Assembly: GCA_032622095.1 (NCBI GenBank)
Contig: CP136069.1
Coordinates: 86,326,958 to 86,390,957, forward strand
DNA: 64,000 bases
Direction of reading: 5' to 3'
Source: Siphonodentalium dalli
Lineage: Eukaryota; Mollusca; Scaphopoda; Gadilida; Siphonodentaliidae
Of this stretch, positions 1 through 11,789 are shown in pieces. The translations under genes and the position numbers were made by a program. Each line of letters starts with the position of its first letter. The first letter of the stretch is position 1. The notes under the pieces are model-generated. The model did not search any database. It saw only the letters and a program-made list of their open reading frames with translations, and was not told where the DNA came from.

Positions 1-113
1 AAGAACTACGCCGAAATTCGCCAATGCGATAATTCAAGTTAACCACTCCTCATTATCAATACAAGAGCAGTAACTCTATATTTGACTTCTAAAAAGCATG
101 TGGTCCATAAACA

Positions 114-323
114 GTGAGTATTAGGTCGCGCGCGTACTTGACCGACGTCTCGCGGTCCAACTTGGATCCCTCAACAGTGGACAAATTGATTTTTCTAAGG
201 GAGAACATGGGTAAAACTCCTGATTCTAGCAGTTCATCCTATCTTGCAAGTGAAGTATGTGATGGATTGGACGACGGAACACGGGAATGCAGCTGCGAAA
301 ATTGTGTTGTATCCGCTAATTGA
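114..323 (+). pseudogene. hAT transposase C-terminal fragment
   Basis: This short open frame of about 69 codons ends at a stop near 323. It contains the stretch NLDPSTVDKLIFLREN, which resembles the C-terminal dimerisation region of hAT-superfamily transposases, where an R-x-x-L segment leads into a 'vdkLvFL..N' motif. The frame opens with GTG directly after an in-frame stop and the sequence 'ataaacag', which could be a 3' splice site, so this may be the last exon of a transposase that starts left of the window. The hAT-like terminal sequence ending at 722 lies downstream in the matching orientation. Family membership is inferred from the motif; no catalytic residues are visible here. Confidence 0.45.
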
Positions 324-639
324 TTATTTTCATGACACTGTGTATCGTTTATTTTTTATACCCTGGCAGGGAAGTATTTATTTGATATCTATCATTTCAT
401 GATTAAACAGAAAATATCTCAATTATTTCCTCAATTATTTATTCTCATTATCATCGTAGATTCGTAGGGAACTTATTTGCGATCGGTGGGTTTCTAGAGC
501 ACCGGTTCATTTGGAACAAAACCATGTGACGTGTCACGTGATTCAATTCTCCGATCACAGTAGAGTGTAAATATTGTGATGCTGTCACGGAATTTGTAAT
601 TTTCTTTCACATGTGTTTCATTAGTATAAGGTTGGTGAT

Positions 640-722
640 GTATTTGGCCGACTAGTCGACGTCGACTCGACTTTTGGGGTTCGACTAGTCGACTCCAGAA
701 TCCCAGAGTCGTTTGAACACTA
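640..722 (-). mobile_element. hAT transposon terminal and subterminal region
   Basis: Read on the minus strand, the end starts TAGTGTTCAAACGACT and is followed by palindromic CGACTAGTCGA motifs. The complete hAT-like element at 32672-33548 has the same layout: its terminus is TAGTGTTGAAACGATTAG with CGACTAGTCGA repeats inside. The element boundary is therefore placed at 722. With the transposase fragment at 114-323 it makes up the right end of one hAT element whose left end is outside the window. Confidence 0.55.
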
Positions 723-738
723 CTGCTACTATGTTGAT

Positions 739-1661
739 ATGAATAGATCACAACCACCATCATTGATTCCTGAATTGAATTCTACTCATAATGAAGCTGA
801 TCCTAGGCTAGCAATGCATGCTGTGTTTGCACCAGGTAAACATTCTGGAGTTTGTGTTGTTGCCGATGATATGGATGTGTATGTGTTGCTCCTGTTTGTT
901 TCAGAAAAATGTAAATGTTCTTTATATTTCCGGCAAGGAACAATTTCTTCAAAATGTGGAATCATGTATCACAATGTAAAAACATTGGCAAGTGAATTAG
1001 GACCCAATATATGTGATCATCTTCCTGCATTCCATGCACTAACTGGTTGTGATTATACTCAGCCATTCTATGGTAGATCCAAGTCCACAGTCTTTAAAAA
1101 GGTTGTTAAACAACAAAGTGTGTTGGACAAGCTGTCCAGTCTGAGTACTAACACACTAAATGTGAATGAAGTTGTTGATTTTATTCTGCATATTATATAC
1201 AACAGGCCCGCATCAGAGACAACTCCTGGGGACTCTCGTTATGCTATGATTATTTCCAAAAAAAGCAATTCAAAGAAGCATGCATCACTTTATATAAGAG
1301 GCTCCCTCCAGATATCAGCTCACTGAAATTAGCAATTTACAGGACACATTATGTCACACATATGATGATAAACTGCCTTAATGGGAATTATGTTTCCCGC
1401 AACCCCCTGAAACATGGATGGACTCTGGTTGATGGCCTAACAGAGCCAATCTGGTTTGATGGACCTGCTCTTCCAAGTGTATTGCCAGTGAAGATTAATA
1501 TTAATGCAACCGATTCTGTCGAGCAAAATTATGATGAGATGTCTACTAATGACATTGAGTGTTCATTTGCTGATGATTCTGATGGGGATGTTGCCGATGA
1601 TAGTGATGACAGTGAACAGAGTTCTGGAGATGATTTCTCAGATGATGATTCTGATTATTAA
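739..1661 (+). pseudogene. Broken gene with FEN1/PIN-like nuclease motifs
   Basis: Two frames belong to one protein: 739-1326 (195 codons) and 1362-1661 (99 codons). The second frame is open back to about 1266, and the switch falls in an A7 run at 1258-1264, so a one-base slip is the likely break. Visible motifs are EADPR near residue 19, DDMDV at residues 43-47 and GCDYTQPFYGRSK from residue 103. Acidic residues, a DxD-type strand and GCDY followed by G-x-x-K are arranged as in the FEN1/XPG and PIN nuclease fold. The second part has HGWTLVDG and WFDGPALP and ends in a strongly acidic Ser/Asp tail. I recall similar uncharacterised, often multicopy, invertebrate proteins with 'EADTR', 'DTDV' and 'HALTGCD' motifs. 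The 5' part is missing: the frame is open to about 721, where the hAT end begins. Function is inference. Confidence 0.5.
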
Positions 1662-1679
1662 AGGTGAATTTTTTAAGGT

Positions 1680-4600
1680 TTAAGGACCTTCTGATAGTCT
1701 CTAGATCTGAGTTTGGTATACAAATGACTACAAATAATGTTTTATTGCTAAATTAGAGTGAATTTGATGGACAAAATGTATTTTAGTAGTAAAATTTGGG
1801 AAATTGGCCCACAATTTAGGGTTTTAAGGGCAGAACATCAAAATTGGGGTTCAGACCCTCAATATTGGGGGTTCAGACCCAAAATCCATAATTTTGTGAC
1901 AATTTGGCCAATATCCTATCAGCACCAACACTAGATATGATAATTACTACTAAATTGAAGTGAAAGAGACAGAAATATTATTTATCTAAGATGTCAAATT
2001 TTGACCATTTGAAGAGTTTGAAATACAAAATTTGGGTTCAGGCCACTGAAACCCTGATTTTAGAACTTAAAACTATTTTTTTAAATGGAACAATGACTAT
2101 TAATATCATTGCATAGTAAATTAAACTTATTGTGGAGAACAAAACATATTTTTAGGCATACAATCTAGGAAACAAGACAGTCAATGACTGTGGGGTCGCC
2201 CACCAGACTGCAAAGACTGATAAGACTGGGACTCTGGAGACCACAACAGTCAGAACTTTTCATAATCACTTTAAAAGAAGTAGATATCTAAAGACTGTTA
2301 AATCTAAAACTAAAAATTTGGAGTTATGTCCCTGGCCCCGCCCACATTTGACCCAGTGACCTGATTTGAACAAATCTGAACCCCAGTCACCCAAGGATTC
2401 TTCATACCAAATATGAACCCATATAGCCTGATGGTATTTGAGAAGAAGTTACTTTAAGAATACTATGGAGGGAAAGAGTTATGGCCCTGGCTTCGCAACT
2501 ATTTCAAGTGAACTCATTTGAACAAATCTGAATGTGAGTCACCCAGCCCTCATAATTGGCTACGGCAATCGGCAATGCAGATGGATGGATGGGAGAACAG
2601 TCTGACATAGAGACTGACAAATTCAATCCAATATACCCCCCAAGTTTTCTTTGCAAAATCAGGGTATAATGAGTTCAACTGGATACTGGTGGTTAAGAAC
2701 ATAATATTCGAACAGACAAGTCTGAACATAGTGTCTGACATTTGCAGAATGAGGTCCCCAAAGGGTGAATTTAATGACACAATCCTGCAATGCGGGCTAG
2801 CATCACCAAATTCACCCTCTGGGGACCTCATTCTGTGTAGGCCTCAACTGCTATGGGAGACATAGCATTAGATTGAAGTTCTCCAGTTAAAGTTGGTGAT
2901 GTGCACCCATTGGGCACCTCAATTATGCATTTTATATTCACAAATTAGGGGATTTAGAAACTAAACAGAAGGGCTAAAGTAAGTAAAAATGTCAATTTAA
3001 GTGCCTATATACTTCCCAGAAGATGAGGCCTAAGCAGATTGAGGACCCTGGTTAGTGTATTTGGTGATGCTAGACTGCTGTGCAGGGTAGCATAACTAAA
3101 TTCACCCTCTGGGGACCTCATTCTGCAAATGCCAGATAGAAGACAAATTTAATCCAATATATACCCCCCCCCCCCCCCCCCCCCATTTTTCTTTGAATAT
3201 TAGTCGTATGATTTCATCTGGATAAGTGGTGATTAAAACAATAATATGAAATGGCCAAACCTGAATTTAGTATGTCTGACATTGGCAGAATTAGGTCCCA
3301 AAAATGTGGATTTAATGACAATATTCTGTAAGGCAGGCTAGCATCACCAAATTCATCCTCAATCTGATTAGGCCTCAATGGCCAATAAAACCAAGGAACA
3401 GATTGAAGTCCTATAGTTGAAGTTGGTGATACACACCCATTGAGCACCTCAATTATGCACTTTATCTTCTGCAAATTAGGGGGACATTGAAACTGAACAG
3501 GTGGAAAAAAGTGACTAAATCAATGAAGTCCTACAGTTGTAGTAGGTGATACACACCCATTGAGCACCTCAATTATGCATTTTATCTTCTGCAAATTAGG
3601 GGGACATTAAAACTGAACAGGTGGGAAAAGTGACTAAATCAAACTGTCAATTTGATACTTAGGATACTTCCCAGAAGATGAGGACTAAGCAGAATTATGT
3701 CCCTGGCGGGTGTATTTGGTGATGCTAGCATGCTGTATGGGGTAGCAACACTAAATTCACCATCTGGGGACCTCACAATGTAAATGTCAGACACACTATT
3801 TCCAGACTTGAAGAAATCAAAGCCATTCACAGTATCATTGAATGTCAGTCATCACCTAACCAGGGAGCAACAGATTGTTGTTAAATTGCTACAGATATGT
3901 TTAGATTAGAATAATACATGTCATCTGGCTAGTTTATATAATTAATGACCTGTGCCTTTACAGATATATATGCCTCTGTGGTGAGAAGAGGTATTCAATT
4001 GAGAGGTGATATGGCTTGGAAGGGATGTTGGTTGATGGCAGGGTTGGGTCTGGGCCATGTGGGAGGGGGGTGGGTGGGGGGAGGGTGGAATGTTTCCATA
4101 ATTTAATTAAAGAGTAAAGTTTCATAACTCTGCAGATGTTTTTTATGGTGTCACTTTTTTTCAAATTTTAAAACATGTTTTTTTTTAAATTGTCCCAGAA
4201 GATGAGGCCTAAGCAGAATAAGGTAATTGAGGGTGTATTTGGTGATGCTAGCCTGCTGTATGGGGTAGCAACACTAAATTCACCATCTGGGGACTTCATT
4301 CTGCAAATGTCAGACACACTATGTCCAGGCTTGGAGAAATGAACAATGGACTATTCCTTGTAGACTCTGGTAGAATAGTTGTTTAGCTAATGTCATGTCT
4401 TGTAATGACAGATGGTAAACTGGTCTGAAGCAAGCAGTCTTCAGCAAGAGTATCAAGTGACCACACTATGATAAATTGGCTTTTTCAATAAAACAGGCTT
4501 CAGTTTTCTCCTAAAAATTAATAGTGCATGGCAAAGAGGTGTGAATTATAAAGGGCCATAACTCTGTTAAAATATATCTTGATCTGTAAAAAAGTGTCAA

Positions 4601-5524
4601 AAATTCATATACCAAAATTGGTGTTGATCAGATGAAAAATGTTTGAGTAATCCTGTCTTGGATTAATTCTATATCAAAACAAGAGTGGAAGGGGTTAAAT
4701 AAACAATACCAAAATCCATACAGATGAAGAACATGCTAAGAAAAATCTAGGTAAGAAATATGAGGCTGTGATGTGTCCTAAACAAAAATTAAAGGTCAAA
4801 ATGCAAAAATTAAATTTTTTGTTTTTAAAGTTATGTCCCTGGCTCTGCCCCTATTTGACCCAGTGACCCAATTTGAACAAATCTGATTCCCAGTCACCCA
4901 AGGTCCCTCAGTACCAAATATAAGCTAAATCGGCCCAATATTTGTTTAGAAGAAGTCATTGTAAGAAGTACTATGAGTTATGGCCCTGGTTTCTCAACTA
5001 ATTGACCGGGTGACCTCATTTGAACAAATCTGAACACCAGTCACCCAAGGACCCTCCATACCAAATATTAGCTAAATCGGCACAATTGTTATGGACAAGA
5101 AGTTGTTGTAAGAATTACTATGGAGGAATAGAGTTATGGCCCTGGTTTCGCAACTATTTGACCCAGTGACCTCATTTGAACAAAACTGAATGAGAGTCAC
5201 CTAGGGAACATCCACGCCAAATATGAACCAATTCGGTATGATGGTTTCAGAGGAGAAGATGTTTTTTTTTTAAAGTTGACAGACGGACAGACAGACGGAC
5301 AATGGACGAGGAGTGATGACTATAGCAGATTAGCTCCACCGGAGACTTCGTCTCAGGTGAGCTAAAAAGGACCAAACCCAAAATTGGGGTTCAGACTGCT
5401 AAAACCCTAATTTTGTTTACAAAAATTTCGCTGGAATATGATGAGCATTAATGTCTGCTTACTACATTTAAGTGAATTGAACTAACAAATATTATTTATT
5501 GGTGTGAAATCTATGGAAAAAGGT
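1680..5524. repeat. Dispersed-repeat region without genes
   Basis: No supportable coding sequence is present. The region is a patchwork of degenerate repeats. Phrases such as 'agttatggccctgg', 'tgaacaaatctgaa' and 'gtcacccaagg' recur around 2320-2540 and 4830-5220, and a block ends in (GACAGACG)-type sequence and 'gagacttcgtctcaggtgag' near 5280-5365. A C17 tract lies at about 3167-3183. Hairpin MITE copies are listed separately. Confidence 0.6.
2731..4320. mobile_element. Cluster of five hairpin MITE copies
   Basis: Five diverged copies of one foldback element occur at about 2731-2835, 3050-3135, 3270-3361, 3700-3795 and 4219-4320. Arms read 'cagaatgaggtcccc' and 'gggtgaatttggtgatgcta', and the opposite arm is the reverse complement, 'tagcatcaccaaattcaccc' and 'ggggacctcattctg'. 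The best-preserved copy is at 35455-35599 and another is at 56031-56150. No ORF is present, so this is a non-autonomous element; its superfamily is unassigned. Confidence 0.65.
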
Positions 5525-5624
5525 NNNNNNNNNNNNNNNNNNNNNNNNNNNNNNNNNNNNNNNNNNNNNNNNNNNNNNNNNNNNNNNNNNNNNNNNNNNN
5601 NNNNNNNNNNNNNNNNNNNNNNNN
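5525..5624. other. Assembly gap of 100 Ns
   Basis: Exactly 100 Ns, the usual placeholder for a scaffold gap of unknown size. It interrupts the 3' side of the minus-strand LINE remnant that follows. Confidence 0.98.
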
Positions 5625-6240
5625 AGGAAGTTTTCCAAGCTAGGTATGGAGCTTTCCTTTGATACTGTAGTTTCTTATTTTGGGCAAGCAGTTTTCAGTG
5701 TGGGTATTGTTGTCAAACGCTTTGAAAAAATCTATATTGCGATGTTGGTTTGAATTTTCTCGGTCAATTTTTGTAAAAGAAATCTGTGTTGGTGGTCAAT
5801 AGCTGAGTGTGACGCATGAGTGTCCTTTCCTAAAGCCATGATTTAGTGACGTGAGGATGTTTATGTTTTTTCTAGGTGGTTCATTATGTGTCGGCATACA
5901 ATTGATGGTGTTCCCAGGAATTTTGCAACATACAGATGTTACTGTGTCTATAGTTTTCTGCAATATGGATGTCTCGTTTATTGTAGATGGGTGCGATGTT
6001 TGCACTTAACCAGTCAGATGGTAGCTGGCCTGTTGCTAATGATTCTTTGAATATTGCTGTCAGTCCTGGTGATATTGCATTGGTGCAGGTTTTTTAGAAA
6101 GGTGTCAGAGATTCCGTCCGCTTCCTGATGCTTTCCCGGGGCTTCACATCTTTCAAAAGTTTGGCTACCCCCATCTTCGCTGATTTCGAGGTCTTCTATA
6201 AGATCGCGATCTTCTCCGAGTCCAAGTGATGGTATTTTGT
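5625..6240 (-). pseudogene. Degenerate LINE reverse transcriptase fragment
   Basis: Minus-strand translation in shifting frames gives reverse-transcriptase motifs of CR1/Jockey-type non-LTR retrotransposons. LATGQLPSDWLSANIAPIY is the segment before the finger region, and LTSLNHGFRKGHSC corresponds to the family's 'NHGFRkghSCeTQL' motif. Frameshifts separate these blocks and no long frame survives. The fragment runs into the assembly gap on its downstream side. It is a dead copy lying inside the presumed STK11 intron 1. Confidence 0.65.
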
Positions 6241-6329
6241 CGCTGGGGCAATTTTGTTATCAAAATGTTGTAATTACTAAACCGGGAAATATTTACTCGG
6301 ATAAACTATACATTACTCCCGGCCATACC

Positions 6330-7706
6330 GGTTTGTAACAGTTTATCTCTCCCGCCCCCCCTGATCAACTTCCACCCCCCCGGGGGGGGAAGTTTGACCT
6401 AGGTTATCTTCCCCCCCTCCGCCCTGATCATCTCCCCCCCCCCCCCCCGCCTGAATTTTCCATACCTTAACATCTATTGGCGTGATAGTCTCATTTTATC
6501 ATTCACTATGACTATGTGACTTAGAAAAACTATCATTGGTGGCAAGGAAGCATGTCTTTCTTCGGCAGAGACATTATTGTTCAGATTTGTTTTTATTGAA
6601 AATCACCCAGTTTATCTTCCCCCCCCCCCCCCCCCCCCCGCCCCTGAATTTTCCATACCATAACATCTATTGGCGAGTTAGTCTCATTTTATCGTTCACT
6701 ATCACTATGTGACTAAGAAAAACTATCATAGGTGACAAGGAAGCATGATTTTTCTGTAAAAGAGACAATAATTATAGTTCGGAGAATTTTCATTGGAATT
6801 TACCTTGTTTATCTTCCCCTCCAACTGGATTTTCCATACCTTAACATCTATTGGCATGATAGTCTCATTTTATCATTCACTATGACTATGTGACTTAGAA
6901 AAACTATCATTGGTGGCAAAAGAAGCATGTCTTTTCTTCGGCAGAGACATTATTGTTCAGATTTGTTTTTATTGAAAATCACCCCAGTTTTATCTTCCCC
7001 CCCCCCCGCCCGCCTGAATTTTCCATACCATAACATCTATTGGCGAGTTAGTCTCATTTTATCGTTCACTATCACTATGTGACTAAGGGAAAAAACTATC
7101 ATAGGTGACAAGGAAGCATGATTTTTCTGTAAATGAGACAATAATTATAGTTCGGGAGAATTTTCATTGGAATTTACCTAGTTTATCTTCCCCTCCAACT
7201 GGATTTTTCCATACCCTTAACATCTAATTGGCATGATAGTCTCATTTTATCATTCACTATGACTATGTGACTTAGAAAAACTATCATTGGTGGCAAAGAA
7301 GCATGTCTTTTCTTCGGCAGAGACATTATTGTTCAGATTTGTTTTTTATTGAAAATCACCCAGTTTATCTTCCCCCCCGCCTGAATTTTCCATACCATAA
7401 CATCTATTGGCGAGGTTAGTCTCATTTTATCGTTCACAATCACTATGTGACTAAGAAAAACTATCATAGGTGACAAGGAAGCATGATTTTTCTGTAAAAG
7501 AGACAATAATTATAGTTCGGAGAATTTTCATTGGAATTTACCTAGTTTATCTCCCCCCCCCCCCCCCCCCCCCCCGCCTGGATTTTCCATACCGTAACAT
7601 CTATTGGCGAGATAGTCTCATTTTATCATTCACTATGACTATGTGACTTCAAAAAACTATCATTGGTGGCAAGGAAGCATGTCTTTTCTTCGGGGGGGGG
7701 GGGGAA

Positions 7707-7739
<33 letters not shown>

Positions 7740-7740
7740 G
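6330..7740 (+). repeat. Left array: alternating ~185-bp units with poly-C
   Basis: At least six units alternate between two types. Type A contains 'tttatcattcactatgac' and 'cttcggcagagacatt'; type B contains 'atcgttcactatcact' and 'gtaaaagagacaataatta'. Successive units are joined by tracts of 6-20 or more C, giving an A-B dimer of roughly 370 bp. The array ends in a G-rich tract at 7693-7738. The same units recur in reverse orientation at 8579-9640. Apparent Pro- or Gly-rich ORFs here are homopolymer artefacts. Confidence 0.85.
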
Positions 7741-8578
7741 ACCAAACACCGCCCGGACCAACCCGGGCCACCCATATGGGACTATATGAGTGATTTTAAG
7801 GCCAATATAAGTGCAGGGGGTTGTCATGGAAACCCCACTCAGGGTCGCTATTAACCCTCAAAATGCCGGCATCGGCGAAAATGTTTTTATGCGAAATGAA
7901 GCTAACAGCCCGGACCGCCCCTGATGCGTCCAGGTGTGATTTTAGTATCCATATCTGTGCGAGGGTGTTAATGAAACCAAAATACGCACGGAGAGTGGTC
8001 AAGGTCAAATGGAATTGCCGCTTATTAATCCCTAAACTTCCATGATTCAACCAGAATTACAAAATTGCGCCCCCAATAAACAAACTCACAGCCTGGACCC
8101 CCTTAATGTCCTCGTACTTCTAATAACCCATTACATATGTGTTGTGGAACTATCCTTGACTACACTCACGAAGATACAAGGGCGAGTCGCCCACGAATGC
8201 CTGGCAATTAACCCCCAAAATGCCGCCATCACCGATTATGTTTACCGATAACGACGCTGACAACCCGGACTGCACCTGCTGCGGTCTAGGGGTGATTTTA
8301 CTATCCATATCTGTTCGATGGTGTTAATGAAATCCCACTACGCACGGAGAGAATACTCAAGGTCAAACAGAAGTGGCGATATTAACCCCTAAACTTGCCA
8401 GCTTCAGTCATAATTACAAAATTGTGCCCCCAATAAACAAACTCACACCCCGGACCCCCTTAATGTCCTTGTACTTCTAATAACCCCTTACATATGTGTT
8501 GTGGAACTACCCTCGACTACACTCACGAAGATACAAGGGCGAGTCGCCCATGAATGCCTGGCAATTAACCCCCAAAAT
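7741..8578. repeat. Spacer between arrays, two diverged ~357-bp copies
   Basis: The segment contains a tandem duplication: 'caataaacaaactcaca' and 'ggacccccttaatgtcct' occur near 8075 and again about 357 bp later, and upstream blocks such as 'tatccatatctgt' and 'tacgcacggagag' are also paired. ORFs of 60-85 codons on both strands overlap one another and show no family resemblance. It forms the loop between the two facing arrays. Confidence 0.7.
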
Positions 8579-8762
8579 TCAGGCGGGGGGGGGGGAGATA
8601 AACTGGGTGATTTTCAATAAAAAATAATCTGAACAATGTCTCTGCCGAAGAAAAGACATGCTTCCTTGCCACCAATGAGTTTTTCTAAGTCACATAGTCA
8701 TAGTGTTCAAATGATAAAATGAGACTATCTCGCCATAGATGTTAAGGTATGAAAAATCCAGG

Positions 8763-8806
<44 letters not shown>

Positions 8807-9152
8807 GGGGGGAGATAAACTAGGTAAATTTCAATGAAAATTCTGCGAACTATAATTATTGTCTCTTTTTACAGAAAAATCATGCTTCCTTGTCACCTAT
8901 GATAGTGAACGATAAAATGAGACAAACTCGCCAGTAGATGTTAAGGTATGGAAAATTCAGGCGGGGGGGGGGGGGGGGGGGGGAGATAAACTGGGCGATT
9001 TTCAATAAAACAAAATCTGAACAATAATGTCTCTGCTGAAGAAAAGACATGCTTCCTTGCCACCAATGATAGTTTTTCTAAGTCACATAGTCATAGTGAA
9101 TGATAAAATGAGACTATCACGCCAATAGATGTTAAGGTATGGAAAATTCAGG

Positions 9153-9186
<34 letters not shown>

Positions 9187-9378
9187 AGATAAACTAGGTA
9201 AATTCCAATGAAAATTCTTCGAAACTATAATTATTGTCTCTTTTTACAGAAAAAAACATGCTTCCTTGTCACCTATGATAGTTTTTCTTAGTCACATACC
9301 GGTAGTGATAGTGAACGATAAAATGAGACTAACTCGCCAGTAGATGTTAAGGTATGGAAAATTCAGGCGGGGGGGGCT

Positions 9379-9416
<38 letters not shown>

Positions 9417-9640
9417 GATAAACTGGGTAATTTTCAATAAAAAAAAAATCTGAACAATAATGTCTCTGCCGAAGAAAAGACATGCTTCCTTGCCACCAAT
9501 GATAGTTTTTCTAAGTCACATATATAGTCATAGTGAATGATAAAATGAGACTATCACGCCAATAGATGTTAAGGTATGGAAAATTCAGGCGGGGGGGGGG
9601 GGGGGAGGGGGGGGGGGGGGGGGGGGGGAAATGCGCAAGG
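8579..9640 (-). repeat. Right array: reverse-complement units with poly-G
   Basis: About five units are the reverse complement of the 6330-7740 array (for example 'aagatgttaaggtatggaaaattcag' type sequence, with 'aatgatagtttttctaagtc' and 'cctatgatagt' marking the A and B types). They are joined by G tracts that reach 40-50 bases near 8763-8805 and 9374-9414. Together with the left array this makes a long inverted repeat with a spacer of about 840 bp. Confidence 0.85.
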
Positions 9641-10685
9641 GGGGGGGGAGTTGTCGTAGCACACCGGTACACTTCTGTTAAAAGAAACTATAGTGACCTT
9701 TGAACTTCCCACATGTGATTCTCTTGGAATCGGATATTCCATATTATTGGGCCATAATAGTATTAATACTAATCTCGGGTATAAAAAAACTTTTCACGCC
9801 GAAAACATTCACTCAATTTCGAATTCTTTGACAAGTCACTTCGATTCAATTTGTCAACAAGGATTTTGCACTTTCATGTTGCTAGTTAGTCCGCAAATCT
9901 GACTTTTATTATCAGAGCATAGCTCCATAAAAGTCAGCCAGGTATATCACTGAAAGCAGTACTCCGTCACCAATCATTGGTATGGACATTTACTTGACTT
10001 TTCACAAGCGATAACACACACTAAAAATATTATTTAACAACCAAAACTCCCACATACTTGTAGATCAGAGCTTCTAGTACATTTCTAGTTTGGTGTCAAT
10101 GCATGTTTAAGATGTTAGTCGTGTCATTCTTCGCATAAAGCGAGAGCATATTTCTATCGCCTCGAATTTTCAGCCATTTTGTATTTGCAAAAATCAGTCA
10201 AAACAGTGAATTAGGAATCGGAAACGGAACGAACATAATTGGATTTCCGGCTATAACATGTTCTTGTTTGTTTCGAGTTTATTTTCGATTCAAATATTTT
10301 TTAAACATGAGAAATTAAACTTATTGATTATATATGTATATATGCATGTAACCATTTCATAATCACCATCGTCATCATCCGACATCAACATATTATTATT
10401 ATTATTAAAAATCATCATCGCCATGACATCAGCATAATATCATCAAATCCATTTTTTTCAAGGGCGTGGCTTAAAGTGCCTTATTAAGTGTCCCAATTAT
10501 TATTCCAACCTCTTTCGTGAAGACCAAATTTTTTTACATCCTAGTTGAGTAAGAATTTTCCAAATTGACACCCTAACTTACCAACTGTCGTCCAAATTGT
10601 AATATAAGGTAGCTATACGGTGACTTATCGGCGTATGTAATGTCGGCTTTAACTAATTGACGACTCTAAGACTATAATATTCAGA
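9641..10685. other. No recognisable feature
   Basis: AT-rich sequence with short overlapping ORFs only. A (TTA)n run and CATCAT-rich stretch lie near 10380-10440. Position suggests STK11 intron 1. Confidence 0.6.
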
Positions 10686-11789
10686 TAGTGATGGGCAGTT
10701 AACCGAGAAAACAACTCGGTTTCGGTTTTTAACAATAAACCGAAAACCGACCGACGCAATTCTGCTCAAACCGACATTATGGTTTTTTTTATATGTTTAT
10801 TTTTCACTTAAATCGACTTATTATACCTCCCCAGGTACTTATTAGTTGATATTGTTATCAAATTATCGGCCTCTCTGATCAATAGTAAATCGGAATGTGT
10901 CCATTTCGTCTCAGATATGTGTTGTTATAATATCGTAGGCGACTGTTTTTGTTCTTTTTCAAAACATATGGCCGAACAAAATAACGAACATGGTTCCACA
11001 AAAAAGCCCTGTTTGGATTATTTTACGCGTCTAACTGGAGACGACTACAAAAAATGTCGCTGCTTAATATGTCATAAAAACGTTGCTTAAACCAGAGTCC
11101 GGCTAACTATATGAATGCCGAACGTACACTATAGTCCAAATAAGGCGATAATCGCCAACCAAAAAAATGGAAGCGTCTGCTAACTCGAAACTTAATCAAG
11201 TAAATGGTATGAACACTTTGATCGTCTGGACATTCCGATGTGACGTAATCTGGTAGAAGTTTGCAGCCATGTGCAGCTTGTAAACTATGTCGCAACATCA
11301 CAGACATCAAAGCGATCACACAGCAGTCATTGAATGTGGGTCAATCATACACGTGTCAAGAATTGTTACACAGTCAGGTCAAGGACGCCCACTGTTTGTG
11401 AATTTGCTGCTGTTTGTGGTTGAATTCTCAGACACTAATGGATATAATATGATAAATATGTTTTTAAACATATCAGAAAGGGATAAACAGTGAAGATGGG
11501 GTGTTTATTTTTTAAATACTGAATTGTATCATCTTATCGTGTTGGATTCAGTTTGCGTCGGCATTTTGTCCCGTTGTTTACCTGTGATCGCATTCCTTCC
11601 TCAAATATTCAACGTTATTGGGACATTATTGACTCTAATTGCGGTTACTTTGAAAGTACATGTATATTCATTTCAGTATAATTTCACTATCTAGTAAAAA
11701 AAAAAAACGAAAACCGAACCGAAACCGATGTTTTTTCTCCCAGAAAAACCGAAACGGAACGTTAAAAAATCAAAACCGCCCATCTCTAC
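10686..11789 (+). mobile_element. Internally deleted hAT-like element
   Basis: The ends form an imperfect terminal inverted repeat: left TAGTGATGGGCAGTT and right, read inward, TAGAGATGGGCGGTT. Each is followed by subterminal runs of 'aaccgaaaccg' type sequence. The left half keeps a short BED-finger ORF at 10968-11090, as at the N-terminus of BED-type hAT transposases, while the catalytic part is absent. I see no matching 8-bp target duplication, so the copy is old or the ends are misplaced by a few bases. Confidence 0.6.
10968..11090 (+). pseudogene. BED zinc-finger fragment of hAT transposase
   Basis: A 40-codon ORF runs from ATG to TAA. After a short polar start it carries LDYFTRLTGDDYKKCRCLIC followed by H, matching the start of the BED finger: an aromatic Y/F, then C-x2-C with a downstream H. 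A premature stop follows, so no catalytic RNase H-like domain is encoded. In intact hAT transposases this finger binds the terminal repeats. It lies in the left half of the 1.1-kb element, in the expected orientation. Confidence 0.55.

Noticed and set aside
2317-5260. Recurring 'ttatggccctgg' phrases as coding or regulatory modules
   Set aside because: They belong to degenerate dispersed repeats also found at other places, without conserved frames.
7663-9483. Gly-rich and Pro-rich ORFs
   Set aside because: They translate the G and C homopolymers of the inverted arrays.
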